Translations under genes and position numbers: made by a program
Part shown: piece after piece, positions 1 to 7,904 of the stretch
Layout of the letters: each line of letters begins with the position of its first letter
How positions within the stretch are numbered: the first letter of the stretch is position 1
Assembly: GCA_024508675.1 (NCBI GenBank)
Contig: JANINQ010000001.1
Span: forward strand, 742,545 to 806,544
Reading direction: 5' to 3'
DNA: 64,000 nt
Source: Afipia sp.
Lineage (GTDB): Bacteria > Pseudomonadota > Alphaproteobacteria > Rhizobiales > Xanthobacteraceae
The notes under the pieces: generated by a model
Database searches by the model: none
What the model saw: only the letters and a program-made list of their open reading frames with translations
Told to the model about the DNA's origin: nothing

Positions 1-1
1 C

Positions 2-127
2 CGTCAGGGCATCTTCGATGTGATTCCGGGTGATCCGTTGCCGGGCGTCGGACGGGTCGATGCGATCCGCCGGCAGGACGGGCGCTGGGTGGTGGTGACA
101 ACCCGTGGCCTGATCGTTTCACGTTAA
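2..127 (+). CDS. C-terminal end of a small hypothetical protein (partial)
   Basis: The window opens inside a reading frame that ends with TAA at 125-127. The visible 41 residues read as a compact beta-rich end with the pattern GDPLPGVGRVDAI followed by RWVVVTTRGLI. I associate this kind of ending with small hypothetical proteins of Bradyrhizobium-like genomes but cannot name a function. The start lies outside the window, so length and any signal peptide are unknown. A strong plus-strand terminator at 540-565 could end transcription of this gene together with the small gene at 254-481. Confidence 0.5.
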   Translation, partial: RQGIFDVIPGDPLPGVGRVDAIRRQDGRWVVVTTRGLIVSR

Positions 128-253
128 GCATGATCGGGAACCCGTTTCATCTTCCTGTCAGAAAGCGCGGGACTGCTAAAATTTGAGCGTTCCGCTGAAC
201 GGACCGGCATGATCTCGCAGGCATGATGCAGCCTCTGATGAAGAGGAATGAGC

Positions 254-481
254 ATGCCCGCATTTCGAGTGATCCCGCGCTTCCATGTGGTTAACTTTTT
301 CGCCCATGAAGTGACCGATGCATCCGGCGATCTGCCGCCGGCGGCAAACGACAACAATTGTCCGTATTGCGGCGGCGTGCTTGAGCCGGGCGACAAGGCG
401 TCCGACTGCTCCGGCTCTTTCGCCAGTTCCGGTCCGTGGCCGATGCTTCCGTTCCCGAAGGGATGGGGCGCGTCCTGCTGA
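254..481 (+). CDS. Small hypothetical protein with a CPYC motif
   Basis: A 75-residue frame starts at the ATG at 254, which sits 7 bases after a GAGG Shine-Dalgarno sequence. The in-frame ATG at 248 lies too close to that site. The protein has a hydrophobic N-terminal stretch (VIPRFHVVNFF), a CPYCGG motif and a Gly/Pro/Ser-rich tail ending in Cys. The Cys pair suggests metal or redox chemistry, but no family is recognised. A plus-strand terminator 60 bases downstream supports a transcribed plus-strand gene here. Overlapping minus-strand frames have no comparable signals. Confidence 0.45.
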   Translation: MPAFRVIPRFHVVNFFAHEVTDASGDLPPAANDNNCPYCGGVLEPGDKASDCSGSFASSGPWPMLPFPKGWGASC

Positions 482-512
482 GGCAATCCCTTTAAGCGAG
501 CCGGTCTCCCGG

Positions 513-1787
513 CTACCGCTTATGAATCTGTTCACCAGGAACCGGCCTATGGCCGGTTCTTTTTTCGTCAGCTTTGCGCTGCCCGACGAGATACAGGAGC
601 AGCCCGAGTGCGGTCAGCGCCGCCTGTACGAGACCGATCGCCAGTGTTGCGCTCGAAACCGATGCGGTCAGTGAAACGCCGACAGCCGCGCCCGCCATCT
701 GCAGGAATCCGACCAGTGCCGATGCAAGGCCAGCCCGATCGCCGAAAGGCTGCAGGGCCGTTGCTGTCGCCAGCGGGCTGACCATGCCGAACCCGGCAAG
801 GAAGATCACCACCGGAATCAGATAGCTCCAGATCGTTGGCGTAACCCAGTGCGCCAGCAGCAGCGCGGTGCCGCCGGCAGTGGCGATCATAAGTCCGACC
901 ACGGTGGCGCGGGCGTGCCCGATCCTGATCGCGAGTCGCGGCGCGGCCATGCCAGATCCGAAAACCACAAACACCGTGCCCGCGAAGAACAGGCCAAGCT
1001 GGATCGGCGAAAAGCCAAGGCCATCGATCAGGACGCGCGGCGTTCCGGTAAACATCGCGAACAACGCGCCCATGAACAGGCCGATGGCGCCTGCGGGCGC
1101 GATAAAACGAAGATCGGTGAGCAGACCTCCGTATCCACGCAGGACGGCGCCGAGCCTGATCGAAACGCCACTGTCGGGCCGATGGGTTTCGCCGACATAT
1201 CGGAGATAGGCGAGTGCGACAATCGCGCCGAACACGGCGACGACGAAGAATTCCGAGCGCCACCCGAAGGTCGTATCGAGCAGTCCGCCGATCAGCGGCG
1301 AAAAGCCGGGAGCCGCTGACATTGCGACCATGATGAAGGCCAGCGCGCGCGTGAGCGCTTCACCGCTGAGAAGGTCGCGGGCGACGGCGCGGGAAAGCAC
1401 CGACGCGGCACAGGCCCCGAGCGCCTGAATGGTGCGCCCGATCAGCAGCATTGGCAGATCGGTCGCGAATTGGCACCAGATGCTGCCGATGACGAAGATG
1501 CCGAGGCCCACCATCACCGGCTTCCATCGGCCATAGCGGTCGGACAGCGGCCCGACGATCAACTGCCCGATGGCGAACACCCCTAGGTAGACGCTGATCG
1601 CCGAGGCGACTGCAGCCGTGGAGACGTTCAGCGTTTTCGCGATCGCCGGTAGCGACGGCAGCAGAATGCTGGTGGCAAAAGACCCGACCGCGGCGAGGGC
1701 GGCCAGCGCAACAATGTCGGCGGTCACGGACGCCGGTGCGCGCGAGGAGGCCAGGTCGTTGCCCGTCTCGGCATTCTGAATGGTCAT
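513..1787 (-). CDS. Bcr/CflA-type MFS drug efflux transporter
   Basis: This 424-residue protein has about twelve hydrophobic segments and the MFS drug:H+ antiporter signature. Motif A appears as GPLSDRYGRWKPVMVG near residues 80-95, and RTIQALGACAASVLSRAVARDL is the Bcr/CflA pattern after TM4. It should export small toxic compounds across the inner membrane by proton antiport. The gene stands alone. A 14-bp perfect palindrome lies 29 bases upstream of the start. The C-terminal tail after about residue 405 is charged and is encoded across the opposing terminator, so it is probably not functionally important. The substrate cannot be read from sequence. Confidence 0.85.
   Translation of the reverse strand: MTIQNAETGNDLASSRAPASVTADIVALAALAAVGSFATSILLPSLPAIAKTLNVSTAAVASAISVYLGVFAIGQLIVGPLSDRYGRWKPVMVGLGIFVIGSIWCQFATDLPMLLIGRTIQALGACAASVLSRAVARDLLSGEALTRALAFIMVAMSAAPGFSPLIGGLLDTTFGWRSEFFVVAVFGAIVALAYLRYVGETHRPDSGVSIRLGAVLRGYGGLLTDLRFIAPAGAIGLFMGALFAMFTGTPRVLIDGLGFSPIQLGLFFAGTVFVVFGSGMAAPRLAIRIGHARATVVGLMIATAGGTALLLAHWVTPTIWSYLIPVVIFLAGFGMVSPLATATALQPFGDRAGLASALVGFLQMAGAAVGVSLTASVSSATLAIGLVQAALTALGLLLYLVGQRKADEKRTGHRPVPGEQIHKR
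540..565 (+). terminator. Rho-independent terminator
   Basis: AACCGGCC, loop TAT, then GGCCGGTT form an 8-bp perfect stem followed by CTTTTTT in the plus direction. It would end the transcript of the small plus-strand gene(s) upstream. It lies inside the 3' end of the opposing MFS gene, so the last residues of that protein are encoded by the hairpin. Confidence 0.8.
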
Positions 1788-1815
1788 CGGTGTATTCCTG
1801 TTCGAAACGATTTAT

Positions 1816-1829
1816 ATGATAATTATCAT
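1816..1829. promoter_or_regulatory. Palindromic operator candidate upstream of the MFS gene
   Basis: ATGATAATTATCAT is a perfect 14-bp palindrome in an AT-rich patch of otherwise GC-rich DNA, 29 bases upstream of the exporter start. The GATAAT-type half-site resembles Fur-family boxes, but TetR or MarR operators can look similar. No regulator gene sits next to it in this window. Confidence 0.4.
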
Positions 1830-2017
1830 CTAATAAAAACCAAAGCGACCGCCGAGCCCCGCGTTTTTCGCGGGGGAACGGTTGCGGGAAAACATGGCGG
1901 ATATGGTTTCAACGCGACGCGCCGCCGCATCACCGGCATCTTGAACCGGGGGCTTGGGCTTCACCATCTATAGGAAGGAAAAGGACATTCCGGCGTGATG
2001 CCGGCCCGGAGGAGGCA

Positions 2018-2950
2018 ATGAGTTACTTCAAGACCGCGATTCTGCTTGCCGGATTGACGGCTCTGTTCATGGGGGTTGGCTATCTGATCGGCGGAGCGGG
2101 CGGTGCCGTGGTGGCGCTGATCATCGCCGCGGCCACCAACATGTTTGCCTACTGGAATTCGGACCGCATGGTGCTGTCGATGAACGGCGCCCATGAGGTT
2201 GATGCGCGCAGTGCGCCGGACCTTGTCCGGCTTGTGGCCGAGCTGGCAGGGCGCGCGCAATTGCCAATGCCCAAGGTCTACGTGATGGACAATCCGCAGC
2301 CGAATGCGTTTGCAACCGGGCGCAACCCGGAGCATGCGGCGGTGGCTGTGACCACGGGCCTGCTGCAGATGCTGAGCCGTGAGGAACAGGCCGGCGTGAT
2401 CGCGCATGAACTGGCGCATATCAAGAACCACGACACGCTGATCATGACCATCACCGCGACCATCGCGGGCGCGATCTCGATGATCGCGCAGTTCGGGATG
2501 TTCTTCGGCGGTCACCGCGACAACAACGGCCCTGGCATTATCGGTTCGCTGGCGATGATGATCCTCGCTCCGCTGTCGGCGACCATTGTGCAGATGGCGA
2601 TCAGCCGCACGCGTGAATATTCAGCCGACAACATGGGCGCGCGGATTTGTGGCCAGCCGATCTGGCTGGCGTCGGCGCTGGTGAAAATCGACAACGCGGC
2701 GCATCAGATCCCGAACATGGATGCGGAGCGCAGCCCTGCGACCGCGCACATGTTCATCATCAATCCGCTGTCGGGTCAGGGAATGGACAATCTGTTCTCG
2801 ACCCATCCGTCGACGCAGAACCGCGTCAACGAGTTGCAGCGTCTTGCTGGCGAGATGGGATCGCGCGGCGGGCCTGCAATGTTTCCGGCGCATTCGTCCG
2901 CCAGCCCGCGTGGCCCTTGGGGCGGCAAGCAGCGCGGCCCCTGGGGATGA
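2018..2950 (+). CDS. htpX: Zinc metalloprotease HtpX
   Basis: This is an M48B membrane protease of 310 residues. Two transmembrane segments lie near residues 6-45, the zinc motif HELAH is at 130-134 and a second hydrophobic pair lies near 143-190. The third ligand region is [15 protein letters not shown] near 195-209. HtpX degrades misfolded membrane proteins with its catalytic domain on the cytoplasmic face, alongside FtsH. The start follows GGAGG (2010-2014). The tail is rich in Gly, Pro and Arg, as often seen in alphaproteobacterial forms. The gene is monocistronic and ends at a strong shared terminator. Confidence 0.95.
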   Translation: MSYFKTAILLAGLTALFMGVGYLIGGAGGAVVALIIAAATNMFAYWNSDRMVLSMNGAHEVDARSAPDLVRLVAELAGRAQLPMPKVYVMDNPQPNAFATGRNPEHAAVAVTTGLLQMLSREEQAGVIAHELAHIKNHDTLIMTITATIAGAISMIAQFGMFFGGHRDNNGPGIIGSLAMMILAPLSATIVQMAISRTREYSADNMGARICGQPIWLASALVKIDNAAHQIPNMDAERSPATAHMFIINPLSGQGMDNLFSTHPSTQNRVNELQRLAGEMGSRGGPAMFPAHSSASPRGPWGGKQRGPWG

Positions 2951-2992
2951 CGATGAAAGCGATCCGGAAACGGATCGCGCTCCAGACAATCA

Positions 2993-3025
2993 AAGGTCCG
3001 ATTCAGTTCAGCTGAATCGGACCTT
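2993..3025. terminator. Bidirectional terminator between htpX and the cold-shock gene
   Basis: A 14-bp perfect stem (AAGGTCCGATTCAG pairing with CTGAATCGGACCTT) has a 5-base loop at 3007-3011. It is flanked by A-rich sequence on the left and T-rich sequence on the right. It lies between two convergent genes and can serve both. Confidence 0.85.
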
Positions 3026-3029
3026 CCTG

Positions 3030-3230
3030 TCAGACCTTGAGATTTTCCGCGGACGTCTTGCCACGGTTTGCGACTTCTTCGTATTCGACCGACTGACCTT
3101 CATTGAGAGTCGACAGACCTGCTTTTTCAACTGCCGAGATATGAACGAACACGTCCTTGCCGCCGGTGCTGGGCTGAATAAAACCGTAGCCCTTGGTCGG
3201 GTTGAACCACTTCACAGTGCCTTTAGCCAT
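3030..3230 (-). CDS. Cold-shock protein, CspA family
   Basis: This is a 66-residue single cold-shock domain. RNP1 (KGYGFIQ) is at residues 13-19 and RNP2 (VFVHI) at 27-31, with N-terminal [13 protein letters not shown]. It binds single-stranded RNA or DNA and prevents secondary structure in mRNA during cold or growth transitions. The start has GGAG about 8 bases upstream. The leader contains an inverted repeat, as is common for csp transcripts. Confidence 0.95.
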   Translation of the reverse strand: MAKGTVKWFNPTKGYGFIQPSTGGKDVFVHISAVEKAGLSTLNEGQSVEYEEVANRGKTSAENLKV

Positions 3231-3283
3231 TCCATAGTCTCCAGAGGGAGTAAGACCCTTTATTGCGTCGAAACCTCACGCGC

Positions 3284-3307
3284 ATCGTGCTCGACGGCGC
3301 GCACGAT
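3284..3307 (-). promoter_or_regulatory. Inverted repeat in the csp leader
   Basis: ATCGTGC (3284-3290) and GCACGAT (3301-3307) form a 7-bp stem with a 10-base loop, extendable by two pairs beyond a mismatch. It lies 54-77 bases upstream of the csp start. Csp leaders often fold to control temperature-dependent translation, but that role here is only inferred. Confidence 0.3.
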
Positions 3308-3390
3308 ACGCGGGAAGTTGGACGCTTGATAGCGAAAAGGGCGGCAGGCGTTGCTGGTTTCGCTCAAACTTTGCGCGAATATGCCGGTTT

Positions 3391-5127
3391 TCACGCTGCT
3401 GCAACTGCGAAATCGGCTATCAGATCGGACAGCATCGCGGCTTTTTCGGCGGTATAGATGACCATCGGCTCGACCCGGCCGCGGATCGGAACCTCGATCC
3501 GGCGCAGGTCACCGGCGGGAAGGTTTGCGGTCTTCAAAACGGCTTCCGACAGGATCGCCTCGCAGGACAGGGCCTTGGTCATGTCCTGCAGCCGTGCGGC
3601 GACATTGACCGGATCGCCCAGCGCGGTGAACACCGTATGCTCCTCGGAGCCGATGTCGCCGATAATGACTTCGCCTCCGTGGATGCCAATTCCGAACCGT
3701 ATCGGCTCAGGGATGTCGTCGCCGAGAAATGCGTTCAGCGCTTCGATGTGTACCGCGATCCGCGAGGCCGCCTCGATGGCCTGGCGGCAGGCGGTTTGCG
3801 GATTGGTCGACAGGCCGAAAAGCGCCAGCTGACCGTCGCCGACAAACTGGTTCGGCTGGCCGCCGCATTCCACCACCGCTTGCGAAACGGCTGTCAGAAA
3901 GCGATTGATGATAAAGACGGTATCGAAAGGCAGATGCCGTTCGGCGAGTTTGGTCGATCCCCGCATATCCACGAACATGCTGACCACGTAGCGCTCGCTT
4001 CCGGGGTGAGCCGGCTTGATGGCCGAGCCCGATGATGCGGTATTCGCGGGAAAGATCTGGAAGAAGGTCACGTCTGTCCGGGGGCGCAACTGGCAGGCGA
4101 GGCGGATGGCGGGGTCGCTGCCGGTGCCGACCCTATCCAGCACAAAGGTCTCGCGGTTCGACGGTGCGGGCAGATGGCTGTAGTCGCCGATAATGCGGAT
4201 GCGGCAGGTCGAGCATCGCGCTCGGCCGCCGCATGCGCTCGAATGAGGAATGTTGAAGCGTGTGCTGGCTTCCAGCACGCTCAGGCCGATGGGGATGCGG
4301 ACCGTCTTGCCGTTGCCATAGGACAGCCGCACAAGGCCGCGTCGGCGCTCCACGAGGGCCCGCGCGCCGCGGGCGAGGAGGGCAAGGCCGATCAGGCCGA
4401 AATATCCATAGAGCACGGACGAACTGATCCGCTCAAGGCTGGCCTGCTCGGCGGCGGTGCCGACCTTTTCGCGCGAGAGGTTGTCCGCCCGCCATTCGGG
4501 GGCAACGCTCGCGCGCTCGACCGCACGCGCCCCCTGATAAAGCCCGAGCATCGAAAGCGCCGGGAGGAGGACTGCGAGCGCAAGCAGCAGCGATGAGATT
4601 TTCTCAAAATAGGGTTTAGCGCGGACCCAGAAATAGATGCCGATACAGCCGTGAACCCACGATATCAGCAACACCGCATACATCATCCATTGCATCTGCG
4701 GGCGATAGACCCAGTAGGCAAAGAAGACCTGCGGGTAGTCTTTCTCGTGGCCGAACAGCGGGGCTGCGAGGCGAACCCCGATCACATGGCTGATAATGAA
4801 GGCCGGAATGCTGAGGCCGAAGATGAGTTGGGTAAGTTCGATTCCGGTCCAGCGAAAGTGCCGCCGGGCATAGAGCGCCCAGAGTCCGAGACCAAGATGA
4901 ATCAGCACCGAGCCGTACAACAGGACAAGCACCGGCCAGCTTTGCCAGAGCATCGCGTGATAATAGAGCGCGTCGTCCATTGCGCCGAGGGAGATGTTGC
5001 CAAGCGCATGGTTGGCGAAATGGCTGACGATATAGGCAAACAGGATAATGCCGGTCGTGAGCCGCACCTGACGGATGCCGATCCCCCGGATGAAGCGTGA
5101 TGTTGATGAGGCGGCGGCTTCGGCCAT
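3391..5127 (-). CDS. Membrane adenylate/guanylate cyclase with [2Fe-2S] ferredoxin domain
   Basis: This 578-residue protein has three parts. Residues 20-255 form a membrane region of six or so helices with paired His residues (36, 40, 77, 114, 159), suggesting a cytochrome b-type haem site. Residues 265-350 are a plant-type [2Fe-2S] ferredoxin domain with Cys299, Cys305, Cys308 and Cys345. Residues 380-540 are a class III cyclase homology domain with metal-binding Asp387 (FVDMRGST) and Asp431 (VGDG), plus the signature ALGDPVNVAARL. It should make cAMP or cGMP in the cytoplasm under redox control from the membrane. The architecture is known among rhizobial cyclases. The nucleotide made cannot be decided here. 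The gene is solitary. Confidence 0.85.
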   Translation of the reverse strand: MAEAAASSTSRFIRGIGIRQVRLTTGIILFAYIVSHFANHALGNISLGAMDDALYYHAMLWQSWPVLVLLYGSVLIHLGLGLWALYARRHFRWTGIELTQLIFGLSIPAFIISHVIGVRLAAPLFGHEKDYPQVFFAYWVYRPQMQWMMYAVLLISWVHGCIGIYFWVRAKPYFEKISSLLLALAVLLPALSMLGLYQGARAVERASVAPEWRADNLSREKVGTAAEQASLERISSSVLYGYFGLIGLALLARGARALVERRRGLVRLSYGNGKTVRIPIGLSVLEASTRFNIPHSSACGGRARCSTCRIRIIGDYSHLPAPSNRETFVLDRVGTGSDPAIRLACQLRPRTDVTFFQIFPANTASSGSAIKPAHPGSERYVVSMFVDMRGSTKLAERHLPFDTVFIINRFLTAVSQAVVECGGQPNQFVGDGQLALFGLSTNPQTACRQAIEAASRIAVHIEALNAFLGDDIPEPIRFGIGIHGGEVIIGDIGSEEHTVFTALGDPVNVAARLQDMTKALSCEAILSEAVLKTANLPAGDLRRIEVPIRGRVEPMVIYTAEKAAMLSDLIADFAVAAA

Positions 5128-5288
5128 GCTGAGGATCGTCCGGTGTTGAGAACAATTGTCCGGGATTGCCCCGGAGCCCTGAAATTCTAACGAAGATGCC
5201 GTCTCGGCGCCATGGTTCGCGCCTGGGCTTTCACTGTTGTGAAGCGGCGGTTTGACTTCGCTGGCACAGTCGCGGAAAAGCTAGCCGC

Positions 5289-6854
5289 ATGGGGAAAACC
5301 GATACTTCCAGACATGACGGGAAGGGACGCCTGACGGCGCACGGCATATTTGCTGTGGCGCTCGCGATTGCTGTCATCGTGGCCTTGCAGGTGATCTACG
5401 CTGCGACGGCCGATCTGCGTACGGATGAGGCCTACTACTGGACCCTGTCGAAGGAATACGTTCTCTCCTATCTTGATCATCCGCCGATGGTGGCGTGGAT
5501 CGTGCGTTTCGGCACGGCGATTTTCGGCGATTCGAATTTCGGTGCGCGGTTCGGCGGATTGCTTGCGATGTGGCTCGCCGTCGCGATCCTTGGCGACATC
5601 GTCCGGCGGCTGACGCGCGACCGCCTTGCCGTCGCTCTCGCGGTGCTGATGCCGCTGGCGGCGCCTGAATACGGATTGTTTGCCTCGCGGATCGTGCCGG
5701 ACGCGGGTTTGATCCTGTTTTCGCTCGCCATGGTCTGGTCGCTGGTGCGGTTGACCGAGAGCGAAGATGGGCGCTGGTGGTTGCTTGCCGGGCTGTTCGG
5801 CGGCCTGTCGCTGCTGTCGAAATATACAGCGGTGTTCCTTGCTCCCGGCATTCTTGCGTTTCTGCTGATGCCGCCGTGGCGGATGCGCTGGCTGCGAAGT
5901 CCCTATCCCTGGGCGGCGATTGTCATCGCGCTCTTGGTGTTTTCGCCGGTGCTGATCTGGAACTGGCAGCATGACTGGGCCTCGTTCAAATTCCAGTTCA
6001 TCCGCGCCGGTGCGGATCACGGCATCTCGGTCCGCACTGTCGCTGATTTTCTCGGGCTGCAGTTCGCGCTGGTCGGTCCGATTTTGTTTCCGGTCGCGTT
6101 GGCTGGTGCTGTCATGCTGGCATGGCGCGGCTACCGTCAATTGAACCCGGCGTTCATTCTGATTTCGACCTGCGCGCTGGTGCCGTTTGGCTACTTCCTG
6201 TGGAAGTCGCTGTCGCTGCGGATCGGCGACACCTGGCCGCTCGTGATCTGGCCATTCGCCTTTGCGGCCGCAGCGATCAACTTGGCCGAGATCAGAAAAC
6301 AGCAGCAACAGGGATGGATTTTCCGCACTGCTGAATCATGGGCGAAGGCCGCCGTCGCGCTCGGCATCATGCTGAACATTGCGGTGTTCTATTATTATGG
6401 CGTCAGCAATCTCGTCGTTTCCGCCAGGCAAGATCCAATCGCCAAGGAGGCAGGCTATGGCGACATTGCCGCGCGGGCGCAGGCTGTTGCAAAAGACGTT
6501 GGAGCGACCTGGATCGTGACGCTCGATTATCGCATCTATGCCGAACTGCGCTGGCACCTGAAAGACAGCATTCCGGTCGTGCAGGTGAACGAGCGCAGCC
6601 GCTTTATCGGGTTCAGGGATCATGCAAGTACCGCAATGACCTCCGGTATCGGACTCTATGTCGACAGCGCGCCGAACGACGGCAATGTGATCGAGACACA
6701 GACGCCTGCTGTGCTGCAGCTTGTCGGACAGACCGATCGGATGTGGCGCGGCGCGGTCATTGAGCCTTTTGCGTTCAAGACCATTCAGGGCTGGAAGCCT
6801 GATCTGTCGCCGCCGCCGGATTCGCCGTTCTACAAATGGCGGCTGCTCAATTGA
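5289..6854 (+). CDS. GT39/ArnT-like membrane glycosyltransferase
   Basis: This is a 521-residue GT-C fold membrane protein with 10-12 transmembrane helices. The first periplasmic loop carries the acidic pair in LRTDEAYYW (near 43-51) and DHPPMVAW (near 63-70), as in the PMT/ArnT family. Such enzymes transfer a sugar from a polyprenyl-phosphate donor to a lipid or protein on the periplasmic side. The acceptor is unknown. The start ATG is preceded by GGAAAAG. The gene is divergent from the cyclase and convergent with the ycjF-like gene, with only 3 bases between the stop codons. Confidence 0.85.
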   Translation: MGKTDTSRHDGKGRLTAHGIFAVALAIAVIVALQVIYAATADLRTDEAYYWTLSKEYVLSYLDHPPMVAWIVRFGTAIFGDSNFGARFGGLLAMWLAVAILGDIVRRLTRDRLAVALAVLMPLAAPEYGLFASRIVPDAGLILFSLAMVWSLVRLTESEDGRWWLLAGLFGGLSLLSKYTAVFLAPGILAFLLMPPWRMRWLRSPYPWAAIVIALLVFSPVLIWNWQHDWASFKFQFIRAGADHGISVRTVADFLGLQFALVGPILFPVALAGAVMLAWRGYRQLNPAFILISTCALVPFGYFLWKSLSLRIGDTWPLVIWPFAFAAAAINLAEIRKQQQQGWIFRTAESWAKAAVALGIMLNIAVFYYYGVSNLVVSARQDPIAKEAGYGDIAARAQAVAKDVGATWIVTLDYRIYAELRWHLKDSIPVVQVNERSRFIGFRDHASTAMTSGIGLYVDSAPNDGNVIETQTPAVLQLVGQTDRMWRGAVIEPFAFKTIQGWKPDLSPPPDSPFYKWRLLN

Positions 6855-6857
6855 CGC

Positions 6858-7904
6858 TCAGGACTTTGGCTCGTCACTGCCGCCGACGCGTTTAAGCAGG
6901 TCTTTCGCAAGATCGGACAGCGCGGGGCGCGGCAAAGCCTCGAACGGCAGTGGCCGGGTCACGTCGATAGCGGCAAGGCCGAGCCGCGCGGTGAGCAAGC
7001 CATTCAGCAGGCCTTCGCCAAGTTTGGCGGAAAGTTTCGCGGTGATGCCATGGCCCAGCATTTGTTGAATGAGGCTGTCGCTGGCAGCCATGCCGCCGGT
7101 CAGCGCCAGATGCGCCACCACATGCCGCATCAGCCGGATCATGCCGAGGGTGCCGGGGCGGCCGCCATAGAGCAGCGCCAGTTGCCGCACCAAACGCAAC
7201 GCCGCCGCGAACACGAACAGCATGTCGATCACCGCGCCGGGGCTGACGGCGGTGACGATGGAGACGCGTTGCGCTGCGCTCGACACCAGCCGCCGCGCCT
7301 CCTGATCGAGCGGCGTCATCAGCTCGCGTTCGGCCAGTCGCACCATGTCGGCGCCGTCGATGATGTCGCGGCCATGTTCTTCCAGCGCCGCACGTGCGCG
7401 GGCAAGGCGCGGATTGTCATGGGCGATCTTGAGCAGGTCGCGGACGATGGCGTCGCTGTCCTTGCGGTCGTCGCTGAGCAGGACGGCATTGGCGCGTGCG
7501 TGCAGTTTCTCGATGGTTTCCAGCCGCGCGAGACTTAAAGCCTCGCGGGTGATGATGACCACCAGCGCCACTACGGCGAGGACGGCAAAGACAAGCCCGA
7601 TATAACCGAGGCTGGCGCTGCGGTTGAACAGGTCTTCGACCAGATTGGAAATGCCGAGGCCGAGACCGAGCACGACCAGGCCGCCGAGCGCGGTCCAGAA
7701 GATGCCGGCCCAGCCGAAGCCTTTACGGACGGGGACAGCGGGTTCGTCGATGGGGACGGGAAGCTGCGCCGGATCGGCTTCCGGCGTGATCAGCACCTTG
7801 CCGCGCGGCGAGCGCGCGGTATCGTCCTCGGCATCCATCAGGATGACGCGGGGATCGTCGAGCTTGAATGCCGCCGGCTTGCGGTGATGCGGCTTGTCGC
7901 TCAT
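6858..7904 (-). CDS. YcjF/TIGR01620-type DUF697 inner-membrane protein
   Basis: This 348-residue protein has a charged N-terminal third containing HHRKPAAFKLDDPRVI, two transmembrane helices near residues 65-115, and a C-terminal DUF697-like helical region ending in a hydrophobic LTARLGLAAIDVTRPLPF segment. It overlaps the upstream ycjX-like gene by 4 bases (ATGA), which implies translational coupling. This pair is conserved in proteobacteria, and in enterobacteria it belongs to the phage-shock/envelope-stress neighbourhood. The molecular function is unknown. Confidence 0.8.
   Translation of the reverse strand: MSDKPHHRKPAAFKLDDPRVILMDAEDDTARSPRGKVLITPEADPAQLPVPIDEPAVPVRKGFGWAGIFWTALGGLVVLGLGLGISNLVEDLFNRSASLGYIGLVFAVLAVVALVVIITREALSLARLETIEKLHARANAVLLSDDRKDSDAIVRDLLKIAHDNPRLARARAALEEHGRDIIDGADMVRLAERELMTPLDQEARRLVSSAAQRVSIVTAVSPGAVIDMLFVFAAALRLVRQLALLYGGRPGTLGMIRLMRHVVAHLALTGGMAASDSLIQQMLGHGITAKLSAKLGEGLLNGLLTARLGLAAIDVTRPLPFEALPRPALSDLAKDLLKRVGGSDEPKS

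Noticed and set aside
849..1319. Plus-strand frames antisense to the MFS gene
   Set aside because: Charged, Arg-rich shadow frames produced by high GC content, with no start signals.
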